From: Erpetoichthys calabaricus
Taxonomy: Eukaryota > Chordata > Cladistia > Polypteriformes > Polypteridae
Assembly: GCF_900747795.2 (NCBI RefSeq)
Contig: NC_041396.2
Location: forward strand, 37,144,674 to 37,208,673
DNA length: 64,000 bases
Direction of reading: 5' to 3'
This document shows, one piece after another, positions 43,010 to 54,496 of the stretch (its first letter is position 1; every line of letters starts with the position of its first letter). The notes beneath the pieces were generated by a model. The model did not search any database, was not told the DNA's origin, and worked only from the letters and a program-made list of their open reading frames with translations. A program made the translations under genes and the position numbers.

Positions 43010-44451
43010 TTACCCTTTCTTAATAAAACGACCAAGGTATAAATGGTGCATATGCTCAAAAATGTTGCATATGCCTGTTTCCACACTTACTCTGAGGTGT
43101 ATAAAACTAAACTTACAAGCTATAAAAACCTGGACACAAATAGATGAATATACACAGGCTTGGTCAGCAATAGAAATAAAATCCTTTCAGTACTTCTTTA
43201 TACTCCCTGCTCTGCGCTCCAATAAATGCAAGTTATCGCCAATATACTAATAACCCAATTGTGCTTCACTCACTCAGAATTTGGAACCAATGTAGGAAGC
43301 ATTTTAAGATGGAGAATCTTTTATCTGTGGCACCTCTGCATGAGAACCACCTTTTTCAACTCTCGCAAACATATGCAGTTTTTTAATATCTGGAAAACAT
43401 TTGGGATTAAATTGCTTAGAGATCTTTATATAGACAACATCTTTGCATCCTATGAACAATTACATTCCAAATGTAATTTTCCAGCAACACATTTCTTTCA
43501 CTATCTTCAAATTAGAAACTTTGTCAAACAGAAACTGCCCGATTTTCCCTATCTCTCACCTTCCTCTATGCTGGAAAAAATATTGCTCAGTCTCAAGGAC
43601 TTAGACAGCATTTCTGCAATATATAAAAATATTTTACAGTCCCTCCCTTTCAAAGATCCAATGGGAAAAGGATCTCTCACTCAACTTATCAGAAAAGGAG
43701 TGGAATTCATTCGAGCACCATATGCACAAAGCATACAATTATTCAGCTCAAAATTATATATCGAGCACATCTGTCTCGCTTGAAATTGTCCAAAATGTAT
43801 CCAGAGAAAGATCCAACCTGTGAACGCTGCAATCAAGTCCCAGCCTCACTGGGTCACATGTTTTGGATCTGCACCAAATTAACATCATTCTGGACAAAAA
43901 GTGCCTTTCAGACAGTCTTGATGTCACAATCCCTCCTAACCCACTAACAGCTGTGTTTGGTGTTCTTCCAGATGGGCTTAAATTGGAGAAAGACAAACAA
44001 ACTGTGATTGCCTTCACTACACTATTGGCACGTAGACTTATTTTGCTAAACTGGAAGAATCCTAACTCTCCTCTTTTAAGTCAGAGGGTAACTGATGTTT
44101 TATATTATTTGAAATTGGAAAACATCAAATTCTCAGTTAGAGGATCTGTGCAGAATTTTTTCAAAATCTGGCAGGATCTAATCAATAACATTTTAGAATA
44201 AGCTCTTAAAGCTCTGAGGAAGTAGATTCTCTCCCTGTTTCTTTTTTCTTCTCCATTTATCTGTATCTGCCTATTAACCTCTTCAATTTATTTATATTTA
44301 CTATTTTTAGGTTTTAGTCCATTGGCCATGCTCTCTTTCTCAGGGGTGGGGGTTGATTTGTTTTCAATCCAATTTTTTTTTGTAAAAATTCATCAATTTG
44401 TATGGAATGATTACAATAAAATCAATAAAATAAAATAAATAAATAAATAAA
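43010..44451 (+). mobile_element. L1-like LINE, 5'-truncated 3' end
   Basis: Translation across two frames gives the C-terminal half of an L1-type pol: FFILPALRSNK, FGTNVGSILRWRIFYLWHL, LLRDLYIDNIFASYEQL, YLQIRNFVKQKLPDFP, then HMFWICTKLTSFWTK and LLARRLILLNWKNPNSPLLS. The 3' UTR ends 'tttgtatggaatgattacaa' plus 'taaaatcaataaa' and a (TAAA)n tail. One frame change lies near 43780. The upstream pol and ORF1 are missing. It is the same family as the fragment at 22940. Confidence 0.8.
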
Positions 44452-44959
44452 CTTGACATAAAGCCACACACATTTTCATGGCAGCCTCACACCATGCATA
44501 CACAAGTTTCTGTTCAGTTTTGCAAGCTGGTAGCACCCAGGGTCAAAGCAGTGCTACTTTTTCTGTGTAAGGTCCCTTTCTTTTTAATATTCGCATCCAT
44601 GATGTGAGATTAATCAAATACACTGAAATTAATTGCATATCATTTACAAATTTAATTCACTTGATTTTAATCATTCTGTAACAATATAATGATGCACACA
44701 ATGGCCAAACTATTTCAACTACTATGGCTACTTTAGTGTTCTTTGAAGAAATGGAAGAATTAGAAAAGAGTGTTCATTTATAGATAATGATGATGACTGG
44801 CTTCCAAGTCGATTTCGATTTCCAGGAGCCATTCTCTTGGCGCTGTGTGCTGAACTGGCACTGGCTTTACAAAGGATTTTGTGCTCTACTTGTTCCTTTG
44901 CAAGTTCTGTTCACCCTCTGGTTTTTAGCCACAGCTTTTCAATGTGAACTTGCTGACCA

Positions 44960-45123
44960 GGGCAGAACAGTGGCTCAGTGGGTAGTGCTGCTGTCTGCGT
45001 GGAGTTTGCATGTTCTCCCTGTGTCTGCGTGGGTCTCCTCCAGGTGCTCCGGTTTCCTCCCATAGTCCAAAGACATGCATGTTAGGTGCATTGGTGATTC
45101 TAAATTGTCCCTAGTGTGTGCTT

Positions 45124-45183
<60 letters not shown>

Positions 45184-45298
45184 CGTGCCCTGCCTGGGGT
45201 TTGTTTCCTGCCTTGCGCCCTGTGTTGGCTGGGATTGGCTCCAGCACCCCTGTGACCCTGTAGTTAGGATATAGGATAGGTTGGATAATGGAGGGATG
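44960..45298 (+). mobile_element. tRNA-derived SINE, full length, with (GT)n expansion
   Basis: Flanked by 14-bp duplications gaacttgctgacca (44946-44959 and 45299-45312). It has a tRNA-like head (gaacagtggctcagtgggta), a deletion across the B box, then 'gtggagtttgcatgttctcc', 'aaagacatgcatgttaggtg', a long GT microsatellite (45127-45184) and the 3' block 'ctgtgttggctgggattggc', ending near ggataatggagggatgg. The frames over the GT tract are artefacts. Confidence 0.88.
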
Positions 45299-45314
45299 GA
45301 ACTTGCTGACCAAT

Positions 45315-45925
45315 TGGGTATTTCACAAACATCATTGAGTCGTGCCATGCAAACTGTATAGGATGGTATAATCCACTTGTCATCCAGATATATAAGATTT
45401 CCTTACACTGTGGTTGAACTGGGAAACATTAAAGCTCAATTTTCCAAATGTAGTCAGAGAAGTCAACTGCACGCACATTGCTATTGCAACAACATTGGAC
45501 AAGTTACATCAGCCAGGGATGAATCACCGTAAGAATGAGCTGGCATTATATCATCTATAGCAGAAGAGTCTATAAAAATGGCAACTTCACACAGACGCAG
45601 ATGCTTTTTCCAACTAGTGTGACAAAAGGGAAGCAGTCCTTTTAAGGATAACAAATCACCTCAAAGAGCCAAGAAAAGAGTGGAGAAGCTATCTGTAGTG
45701 ACACTCGGCGCAGACACTACACTATTAAGGCAACTTCAGAGGATGAATTTGCTTATGTAAATAGTATTAGGGTGTTGTACCATGTTAGCCATTATGAACA
45801 TAGTGAGAAATCAGGCAAAATGACACCTTGTATTGAAAAACTCATCAGAAACTTCAAAAGACTTTGCTGGACAGTTATCTTATCAAAAGATCTTGACTAT
45901 ACATTGTTCTTCTCTCTTGCTAAAT
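45315..45925. other. No gene recognised
   Basis: No supported coding region, repeat or RNA gene in this stretch. Confidence 0.35.
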
Positions 45926-45930
45926 GAATC

Positions 45931-46105
<175 letters not shown>

Positions 46106-46511
46106 TAGCCTGAAGATGTCTATTAATTTTTTACATTTAAGATGTCTCACTTAAAGTTTTTCCAATGTTGTTATTTGTCCTAGTGTGTATATAAACACAG
46201 GGAACTCCAATTTCTGTATTACATCTTGCCTGAAGAAGGGGTCTGAGTTGCCTCAAAAGCTTGCATATTGTAATCTTTTTAGTTATCCAATAAAATAGAA
46301 AGCTTTTCCACTCTATTAATGTGCCGCTCGATAGTCCAGAGAAAGTGTGTTGCATTGTGCAGGCATGTAGCATGCTACATAATGTGGCACACAATCGTGG
46401 CTTGCCGTACCTGAAGAGATGGCATATTATGAACTTGACCCTGACCCACCAAATGATCAGCCAAATCAGACAGCACTACAACTTTGTTTGAATGTAATTA
46501 GCACAATGTAA

Positions 46512-46695
46512 AAGACATGCAGGTTAGGTGCATTGGTGTGTGTGCTTGATGTGTGTGTGTGTGCCCTGCGGTAGGCTGGCGCCCTGCCTAGGGATTTGTT
46601 CCTTCCTTGCGCCCTGTGCTAGCTGGGATTGGCTCTAGCAGACCCCTGTGACCCTGTGTTAGGATATAGCAGGTTGGAAAATGACTGACTGAATA
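46512..46695 (+). mobile_element. SINE, 5'-truncated
   Basis: The 3' half of the common SINE: 'aaagacatgcaggttaggtg', 'cattggtgtgtgtgcttgat', 'ccttgcgccctgtgctagct' and 'ggatatagcaggttgg', ending near 46695. Confidence 0.8.
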
Positions 46696-46795
46696 AAAAC
46701 AGGTAAACAGATGTAGTATTTTTTTTAACCAATTAATTTTATTTGTGGTCAATATGTGGTAAAGTGAGCTCAGCGGCTGATTGCCGTGTTGTTAA

Positions 46796-47645
46796 ATAAA
46801 TAATCGCTGCACTCGTGTGTTTGTGTGTGGGGGAGGGGTCCTGGTAGAATGGCAAGAGCGGAGAGTGTAGGATCATCCACGACCCTAATTGGTGCTGGGA
46901 GAGGAAAGAAAAGGAGAAAGGAAAAAATGCAGATCAGAGGAAAATAGACTGGCCAGTGACCGAGAGAAGAAGAAGAAGAAGGTTGAAAGTGAAATGGAAG
47001 ACAGAGAGGCAGAGATGGAGAGAGACAGCACCGAAGCTTATAGAGTGAGGTAGGTGGTCAGGGGTGAGCCTCAGGGCCATGGTAACCAGAGGCGGTGATA
47101 GGGGCGATCCTACTAAGCACTTTTGTGGGGAGTAGGAGCAGCCTGAGTGATGCCGTGTTACCACAAGGGCTGAAGGTGAGCAGCAGGAGAGACGTGTGGA
47201 GCTCGTCAAGTTTCCCTGCAGATGCCGAAGGAAGGGTGGCAGGGAATGGAGCCCACTTAAGAAAGCTGACTGCACCTATCACCATGAGTCTTGGAGGTGC
47301 CAGTTTTTAAAAGGAAACTTTGGGGCTCGCTGTTTTTATAGTCTGTATCTGGCTTTTAATCTCATTGTTTTAATGGATTTATTTATTTGAATTTAAACCT
47401 CCACCTCATTTTTGTTTTTTATAGATTTATTTATTTATTGAGCTCTTTTGAAGCACTGCACTTTATGGACACTTGTTTTGTTGTTTTGTTTAAAATAAAA
47501 GCACTGAACACTTTGCACCTTCCCCTTACCTTGTGTGGTGTCCTCATTCGCCAAGCTCATCCATTGGAAACGTTATCAGTGGTGGCGGGTTCAAGAGGTT
47601 CCCAAGAAGGAAGAGGGAGCATGGAGCTGACCTGCACCATCACAC
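46796..47645 (+). repeat. Dispersed repeat with polyA signal, member 2 (family unresolved)
   Basis: It shares its start (aaataaataatcgctgcact), the 'aataaaagcact' signal near 47500 and its end (agcatggagctgacctgcac) with 15790-16345. Its middle is longer and purine-rich. The sequence 'gtggtggcgggttcaagagg' near 47580 could be a primer-binding or tRNA-like site. The open frames at 46934-47310 on both strands lie within it and have no known domain. Confidence 0.5.
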
Positions 47646-47649
47646 AAAA

Positions 47650-48295
47650 TCACATAGTACAGCCCTTATATTCCTTAGTTCTTTGGCCACATCCACTGTT
47701 GCATCATGTGACTCCAGAACAGTGTCTGTCAGCATGTGGCCAGATGGTCGCCTGGCAGTTTCCAAGGCAGAAGTGTGTGCGCATCCAGTGCCTGATAAAT
47801 CCAAAGATAAAAGATAAATTGACTGTATCCCTTATTACCCAAAGTGAGAATCTAAAAATTAGATAACTAAGATGACTGTGTAAACAGACAGAACCAATGC
47901 TCAAAGACAGGAACAAACGAACAAACACTCTGAACTCTAAACTAAAGACCCAAGTAGTTCTGAAGGTCGGTATAAGGAAGCACTTCTTCACACAGAAACA
48001 AACTCATGCAGTTAAGCAGAAATCTTGTCAACTTATAAAAAAGTATCTGGACGAGATATTGGGAAAACAGAGAAATATTGGGAACACTAATATTTTGGTT
48101 TCTAGTTTGTTAAATTATAGAGATGCTTCAAACCTTATTAGCAGAACCTAAGACAGGAGGGCTATTTTCATGCTTTGCTGAGAAAAGAACATTATGAATG
48201 ACAACCCCAGAACTGAGACGGTGAATATCACAACTCAAAGGTGCGTCACCAATGTCATATTAAACTTTGCAATTCTGTCTGTGGAGACCATTTTC
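47650..48295. other. Extra copy of a V1R 3'-flank segment at 47860-47960
   Basis: 'aaaaattagataactaagat' and 'caaagacaggaacaaacgaa' match 42118-42212 downstream of V1R-B. No coding region was recognised. It may mark the end of a receptor unit that has been lost. Confidence 0.45.
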
Positions 48296-48420
48296 AACAT
48301 TGAATTGGAAACAATCAGTAACATTCTTAAATAACATTAACTATCAAACTAAAATAAAGTAACTTTTAAAGTGCATTACAATGTTTGTTACTGTTTTATT
48401 GCTAATACAACTCTCAATGA

Positions 48421-48670
48421 TGGTCCTATTCAAAGGAGTGACATGTCATAGGAGTGACATAACAAAGGAGTGAAACCACAGATATAAATTTCAAAGGAGT
48501 GACAACCATCCAACCAACCATCCAAGTGGTAGCAATGATTTTTTTGGCGAGCGTACTCTCAGTTGTGTGTGGTAGGTGACTCAAATAAAATGTCACTCCT
48601 TTAATACAGTATTTATGTCACTACTTTGTTATGTCACTCCTATGAAGTGTCACTCCTTCAATACAGACCC
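48421..48670. mobile_element. MITE built from GGAGTGACA repeats
   Basis: A 250-bp element between 8-bp duplications ctcaatga (48413-48420 and 48671-48678). The inverted ends of about 55 bp each consist of the motif ggagtgaca(t) repeated at irregular spacing, for example 'cataggagtgacataacaaa' on both arms. The 8-bp duplication suggests hAT. It is absent from the paralogous block at 31740, so it inserted after the duplication. Confidence 0.78.
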
Positions 48671-49502
48671 CTCAATGACATTAATATTAAGACCTGGAAA
48701 CTGTGTGTGTATGTATGTATTAATGCAAGCTAACTGTAAACAAATTCAAGTAACCTTTATCTAACATTAGGTTTTGAATGAAAACCCCAAAAACTTTTTA
48801 GTGTCAAGAAGTTTCAATAGCAGAATAGTATAGTATAGTATAGTATAGCACAATAGTAGAAATAAGGAAAGGAACAAATAATTTTAAACTGCACTGTTTA
48901 TGTGTAAATATATAAATAAAATAAAAATATAAAAATACAGCATAATGTACATGCATATAAAGCTATTTCACACATAAATCCCAGTGCCATATTGATAATT
49001 TATGACCTGAAATTACCCCTGAATTGGACTTATTTGGTCTGAGAATGTCCTTTATGTATGAATGTACTGCAGTGCACCATCTGAATTTATATACTGCATC
49101 AATCAGGGACATCTTCGGAATATGTGAGGAAATTAAATATCTGAAGAAAATCCAGATAAAAAGGCAAATTAGTGAGTGACCAGCATGACAACTAAGCCTA
49201 TTATCTGTAAATGAGTGCCACAGACCACTTCATCAGTGTGCTGCTCTTCTCCACAGGAAGTTGTTGTATTTTTCCTAATGTCTGTACAAATGTTTCTATT
49301 TAAAGTTCTTTGGACTCATCATTCAGATGCTTTAAAGTATGAAAGAGAGATTGATTACCTGGTTATACACTGATGATACATCTGAGGCAATAACAAGTGG
49401 GACTGTATAGCAGGTAATAACTAGTATTTGGTCTCCCTTGTGTTTTAAATCAGAAGCCCATTTGAGTTTAATCCCCCTTGTAACATTTTGTTAGTCAGAG
49501 AC

Positions 49503-49594
49503 TATGAAAATCGTCCACAGTAATGCATTAACAACACGGTCCTCCTCTTGCTTTCCTTTTATTTATGGAACAGTTCATCACATTTAGATTACAA
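49503..49594 (+). promoter_or_regulatory. Orphan V1R-type promoter and first exon
   Basis: TATGAAAA at 49503-49510 stands where V1R-B has TATAAAAA. The exon 'cagttcatcacatttagatt' plus 'acaa' is followed by gtaagaatgc at 49595, the same donor as at 32703. The weakened TATA box and the absence of a downstream receptor exon suggest decay. Confidence 0.5.
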
Positions 49595-49699
49595 GTAAGA
49601 ATGCAGTGAGTGTTGTGCTTTAATAAGCATGGGCCTACATAAAATGCTGCAAAGTATTACTTGATAATGTAAGTAAGCCCATTTTAAGACTTAACACAG

Positions 49700-50000
49700 T
49701 AAATGTCATGTCATTTTCTAACCTGCTTAATTCAGCCCATAGATGCATGGATGAGTGCTAGAGCCTATCTCTGCAACCACAGGGCACAAAGCCTTGAACA
49801 GGACACCAGTCCATCGCAGGACAAACACACACACTATCGCCAATATGGCATTGCCAATTCACCTAATCTGCATGTCTTTGGACAATGGGAAGAAACCCAT
49901 GCAGACAAGGGGAGAACATGGAAACTCCACACAAGGAGGACACCAACCCAGCTCTCCTTACTGCGAAGCAGCAGCACCACCACTCTGCCAATGTGCCACC
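49700..50000 (-). mobile_element. Old SINE relic
   Basis: Diverged minus-strand SINE: 'tctgcatgtctttggacaat', 'acatggaaactccacacaag', and a tRNA-like head near 49960-50000. Confidence 0.6.
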
Positions 50001-50127
50001 CTCTTCTCAATGAATGTGTATTTTTAGTTTACTTTACTGTGGAAAATGACATTTAAGAGTTGTTTTCAAGTAAGACTTAAAAATTGTAATTTATATTTAA
50101 GGAAAACCATTGTTAAAAAGCTACCAC

Positions 50128-53070
50128 ATGATCACCGGATGGGGATGGGGCACAGGCAGAGCACTTACAAAGCACTTTGATTGTATCTGCCAGCTGCTAA
50201 AGTCCATTGGCACAAATACATGCCCACTGGTGAGCCATGGATGTGAAACCGGGCCTTGGGTTGGTTCTTGGAGTAGATAGATAAAAATATTAAAGAGTGA
50301 TAACAATGCAGGTATACAGACAGACAATAACTTTGAATAATGTTAACGTTTACCCCCCCAGGTGGAATTGAAGAGTTGCATAGTGTGGGGGAGGAACGAT
50401 CTCCTCAGTCTGTCAGTGGAGCAGGACAATGACAGCAGTCTGTCACTGAAGCTGCTCCTCTGTCTGGAGATGATACTGTTTAGTGGATGCAGTGGATACT
50501 CCATGATTGACAGGAGCCTGCTCAGTGCCCGTCGCTCTGCCATGGATGTCAAACTGTCCAGCTATGTGCCTACAATAGAGCCTGCCTTCCTCACCATTTT
50601 GTCCAGGCGTGAGGTGTCCCTCTTCTTTATGCTGCCTCCCCAGCACACCACTGTGTAGAAGAGGGCACTTACCACAACCGTCTGATAGAACATCTGCAGC
50701 ATCCTATGCAGATGTTGAAGGATGCCAGCCTTCTAAGGAAGTATAGTCGGCTCTGTCCTTTCTTGCACAGCGCATCAGTATTGTCTAATTTATCATCCAG
50801 CTGCACTCCCAGATATTTATAGGTCTGCACCATCTGCACACAGTCACCTTTGATGATCATGGGGTCTATGAGGGGTCTGGGCCTCCTAAAATCCACCACC
50901 AGCTCCTTGGTTTTGTTGGTGTTCAGTTGTAGGTGGTTTGAGTCGCACCATTTAACAAAGTCATTGATTAGGTCCCTATACTCATCCTCCAGCCCATTCC
51001 TGATGCAGCCCACGATAGCAGTGTCATCAGCGAACTTTTGCACATGGCAGGTCTCCGAGTTGTATTGGAAGTCCGATGTATATAGGCTGAACAGGACCTG
51101 TTCTCAATGTTCTCACTATATGATCCCTGCAGGATATCTCATTCATAGTTCCAAAGCAGTCTCTCAGAGCCTGCTCTGCCTCAGGGGACCACTTCCTGAA
51201 TGAGCGTGTGGTTGTAGGCAGCTCCCTCACTTTTGGTTTGTAGTGAGGCTGAAGCAGAACCAGGTTATGATCTGCTTTCCCAAGCGCAGGCAGCGGGGTG
51301 GCGCTGTATGCGTCTTTAACATTTGCATACAGTAGGTCAATAGTCCTATTTCCCTGGGTGTTACAATCCACATACTGGGAAAAGGCAGGTAATGTTTTGT
51401 CCAGCATTACATGGTTGAAGTCTCCAGCGATTAGCACAAGTGCCTTGGGGTGTTGTGTTTGTAATTTAGCCACATTGGAATGGATGATGTCACCCGCTAT
51501 CTCCACGTCCACCCGAGGAGGGATGTAAACAGTAACAACAATGACATGTCCAAACTCTCTGGGCAAGTAATAGGGATGCAGACTTACGGCCAACAGTTCG
51601 ATGTCCCTGCAGCAAGTGGAGATTTTAACGTTAACATGTCCAGAGATGCACCATCTTGTATTGACATAGAATGCAAGTCCTCCTCCTTTCTGCTTTCCGC
51701 AGGTACTTGCGTCTCTGTCCGCTCTAACTGTGCTAAACCCGGGTAGCTCCACGTTAGCATCTGATATGTTAGTTGTTAGCCACGTTTCACTAAAACACAA
51801 CAAACTGCATTCTTTGTAGGTCCTGACCATTTTCACCAGCGCAGGTCAGTTCATTGATTTGGTAGTGAGTTCACATTTCCGAGGATCACAGAAGGCACCG
51901 AAGGTTTGTAGCGGCACTTTCTCGCTAAACGCTTGGCTTTTATCTTATCACCGGCTCTGCTGCCATGATACCGTCTTCTTACCTCGTCAGGTAAATAGGG
52001 AACCACACCGGCGCGGGCATTTGTTCTCAGCGCTTGAAGTTGACTACTTGAATAGATGAGTCTCGGCATGTAAAAATCCATGTCCAAGTAGTAAAAAGCG
52101 TCCAGGGAACGAGTCCACATAAAAGAAAGTGGTAGGAGTTAACAGCGAAATAGAGAAAAAGGTAGAAAAATAAAGTCATACACGGAGCTGCTGGAATAGC
52201 TGCCACTTGCAGCGGCGCCTGAGTCATGAATATAATATATTATATTTATAGTTTAATTAATATATACAATGTATGTATAGCATACATGTTGCCCTTGACC
52301 CGGGGTCAACAGAGTGATGTGGAGCCAGTCAGCGTGTGCAAGCAGACAAAGCAGCTGGGAGCACATGGCACTGTCGAACGTCAGGGTGGTGGGGTGGAGG
52401 CGCCCTAAAGAAAGCAAGGTTCCTTTCAGCAATTAGTGTAAAGAGGTTAACTCCATTCCTCCATCTCTCAGTTCATTACACTGGAGGCAGTGGTTGGGAG
52501 AAGAACAGACTAACAACCCTGAGACAGAGGACATGATTAGCATAAAGCTGATGGATCCCTCAGTCACGCTAATGACAGTTCACTTCAGGCAGAGCAGACC
52601 ACATCGCCTCACACCTCTTGAATGCTCCGGCAGATGGAGTTTTTGCTGCCCTCGGGATGTTGGCTTAAAAGAATAAAGGAAGTGTAGTGACCTCATGGTC
52701 CAGGCCTGAGAGGGACAAACTCCTCAGGGGCAGGAACCTGTCAGAGGGGGCAAAAATATACCTAGCAAAATAATTTGGTGAGCAATCTCAAGAGAAGGGC
52801 ACAGACACAGCACTTAGGGAGCACTTTGATCAAGTCTCCTGGCTGCTAAAGTTTATCGGCCTGTATGTGTAGCCAGTGACGAGCCTCTGATTTGGCCCCT
52901 GAGCTTGGATCAGATCACAGACCGAGAGAAAAGTGTGGCACCAGGGTTGCCTCTGACTCTGGATGAACAGAGTGAAGTAGAGATGGGCAACATGTGTGAG
53001 CGGACAATGGAGCAAAGCAGCTGGAAAAACATGCCATCTGTGAATATCAACAACTGTTTTTATAGCGCCA
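50128..53070 (+). repeat. Diverged direct duplication, left unit split by a LINE
   Basis: Unit 1 is 50128-50260 plus 52275-52390. Unit 2 is 52785-53070. Matches are 'gcacttacaaagcactttga' against 'gcacttagggagcactttga', 'gctgctaaagt' in both, and 'tcaacagagtgatgtggagc' against 'gaacagagtgaagtagagat', then 'aagcagctggg' against 'aagcagctgga'. The LINE at 50274-52220 lies in unit 1. No function was recognised. Confidence 0.55.
50274..52220 (-). mobile_element. L2/CR1-like LINE with internal deletion
   Basis: Minus-strand order: a leader protein part (51851-52120: YLPDEVRRRYHGSRAGDK, VILGNVNSLPN); endonuclease (51130-51836: CFSETWLTTNI, KGGGLAFYVNTRW, VVTVYIPPRVD, LVLIAGDFNHVMLDKT, RTIDLLYANVKDAY, GKADHNLVLL); then directly the RT catalytic region and thumb (50669-51060: FSLYTSDFQYNSE, KFADDTAIVGC, HLQLNTNKTKELVVDFRR, YKYLGVQLDDKLD). 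The linker and RT fingers between about 51060 and 51130 are deleted. The 3' UTR ends 'taaacgttaacatt' ... 'tatctatctac', matching the tail at 63590-63756. Frame changes are also present. Confidence 0.82.
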
Positions 53071-53074
53071 TTCA

Positions 53075-53830
53075 CTAATAATTGCCATATCTTGCATCCC
53101 CTGGGACATTGTATTACTGTATAATATGATGTGCCATAGCATTTAGGGTATTGGACTGGTTCACTTTGTAACCTTGACTGAGTCACTTAATATGCTAGTG
53201 CTCCAAAAACATTACAGTACAATGACAGTAAAGTATACAGTATGTAATATACCTTAATCTCATAATTCAACATGGATATAAGTGAATGACTAAAAACAAT
53301 GATTTTTTAAGTTAATTATTGAAAACATATTTTTTCTCATATTCATAGAACCAAGCAAGCAGCATTTACTTGTTTATTTATTGTGCCCTTCTGTCCCAGA
53401 CACCAGTTAAAGGCCCATTCAATGCACAACTGTAGCTGAAATGTTCATTTTCTTCATTCTGCAGACAGTACACTCAAGAATTCACGAAAGGTTTTTATCC
53501 AACAGTCATCCATACTGATAACTGGATTTATGTTTCTTGCATATATTGAATTGTCTCATTTTACATTTAATGTATGATGCAATATTTTTGCCTGTTGTTG
53601 GTAGTAGAAGAATTGTTTATTTATGATAGACACAAAAGTAAGAATCTCATTGCACTGTACCCATTATTCTGAATCTGAACCAATGCATTGGTATCTAGAT
53701 CACACTGCCTAAAAATTATCTTTATTGCATTTGAAGAGAAACAACTGCATTTTAGCAAAGACTACACATAACAAATATGAAAAGACTGCACTAAAACATT
53801 CAGACTGTGGAGGCTCATAGCAAATGAGAA
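53075..53830. other. No gene recognised
   Basis: No V1R-like coding exon, repeat or RNA gene was identified here, although this is about where the coding exon of unit C would be expected by spacing. Confidence 0.4.
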
Positions 53831-53834
53831 AACC

Positions 53835-54033
53835 CTGAGTGTAATCCCTCATTTACAGAGGTTGTGGGTTCAGATCCTGCTGCTGACACTGTGTGACTCT
53901 GAGCAAGTCACTTGGCCTGCCTGTGCTCCAATTGGAAAACCGAAAAAAATGGAACCAAATTGTATCATAAATGTTTCAAGTCGCCTTGGATAAAGGCATC
54001 AGCCAAATATAGAAATATAAATATAAATGTAAT
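53835..54033 (+). mobile_element. V-SINE-like tRNA-derived SINE, 5'-truncated
   Basis: B box ggttcagatcc at 53867-53877, then 'ctgagcaagtcacttggcct', 'tgtgctccaattggaaaacc' and the LINE-shared tail 'aagtcgccttggataaaggc' plus 'atcagccaaata'. This tail type is familiar from fish V-SINEs. Confidence 0.72.
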
Positions 54034-54072
54034 ATATTACAAGGCACTGAAGGAAGAATAAGGGTTTCTTTT

Positions 54073-54492
54073 TTGTATACTTCATCAGTCTTTAATACCA
54101 TCAAGACTAACTTGGTAGGATGTCCCTTTGACAACATTCAAAGAGTTAAACTAAACAGCTGCTTGTCCAACATGCTGTTCTCATTCACAGGGTCCCCTCA
54201 GGGATATGTTCTTCCACATCTTTTGTACATTCTTTACAGTAATTTGAATATACATTCATTTGAAAATGTACTGATGTCTTCAACTGCAAGAATACTTAAT
54301 CAGAATGGAATGAGTCATAGTTTTGTGGTAGATGAGTTTGCTAATTGGAATGAGAAGCCTTTCCCACAACTTAATTTACAAAAATTAAAGAACTGATTAA
54401 AACAAATTCGTCCACAAAAAAGGCAAAGCCCAGACAACACACTTACTAAAAGTTATAAAAATCTTAGGGCAATCGTAGACTCACAACTGACT
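54073..54492 (+). mobile_element. LINE reverse transcriptase fragment
   Basis: The translation keeps RT landmarks: SSVFNTIKTNL (motif A region, usually AFNTI), QRVKLNSCLSN, TGSPQGYVLPHLLYILYSN (motif B, usually GSPQGCVLSPLLY) and VDEFANWNEKPFPQLNLQK. The FADD motif is lost. The later piece KNLRAIVDSQLT ends at the TTAA where the piggyBac-like element begins. Confidence 0.7.
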
Positions 54493-54496
54493 TTAA

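Larger units (their letters stand above)
48296..50100 (+). other. Duplicate of the V1R-B 5' block (orphan unit C)
   Basis: Paralogous to 31740-32890, with a MITE (48421-48670) and a SINE relic (49700-50000) inserted. Homology extends through the candidate exon and about 120 bp into the intron, and resumes after the SINE relic to about 50100. No V1R coding exon follows within the window, so this is either a relic or the promoter of a gene whose coding exon lies beyond 64000. Confidence 0.65.

Noticed and set aside
46934-47310. Overlapping frames on both strands, up to 113 codons
   Set aside because: They lie inside a dispersed repeat with a purine-rich middle; no domain.
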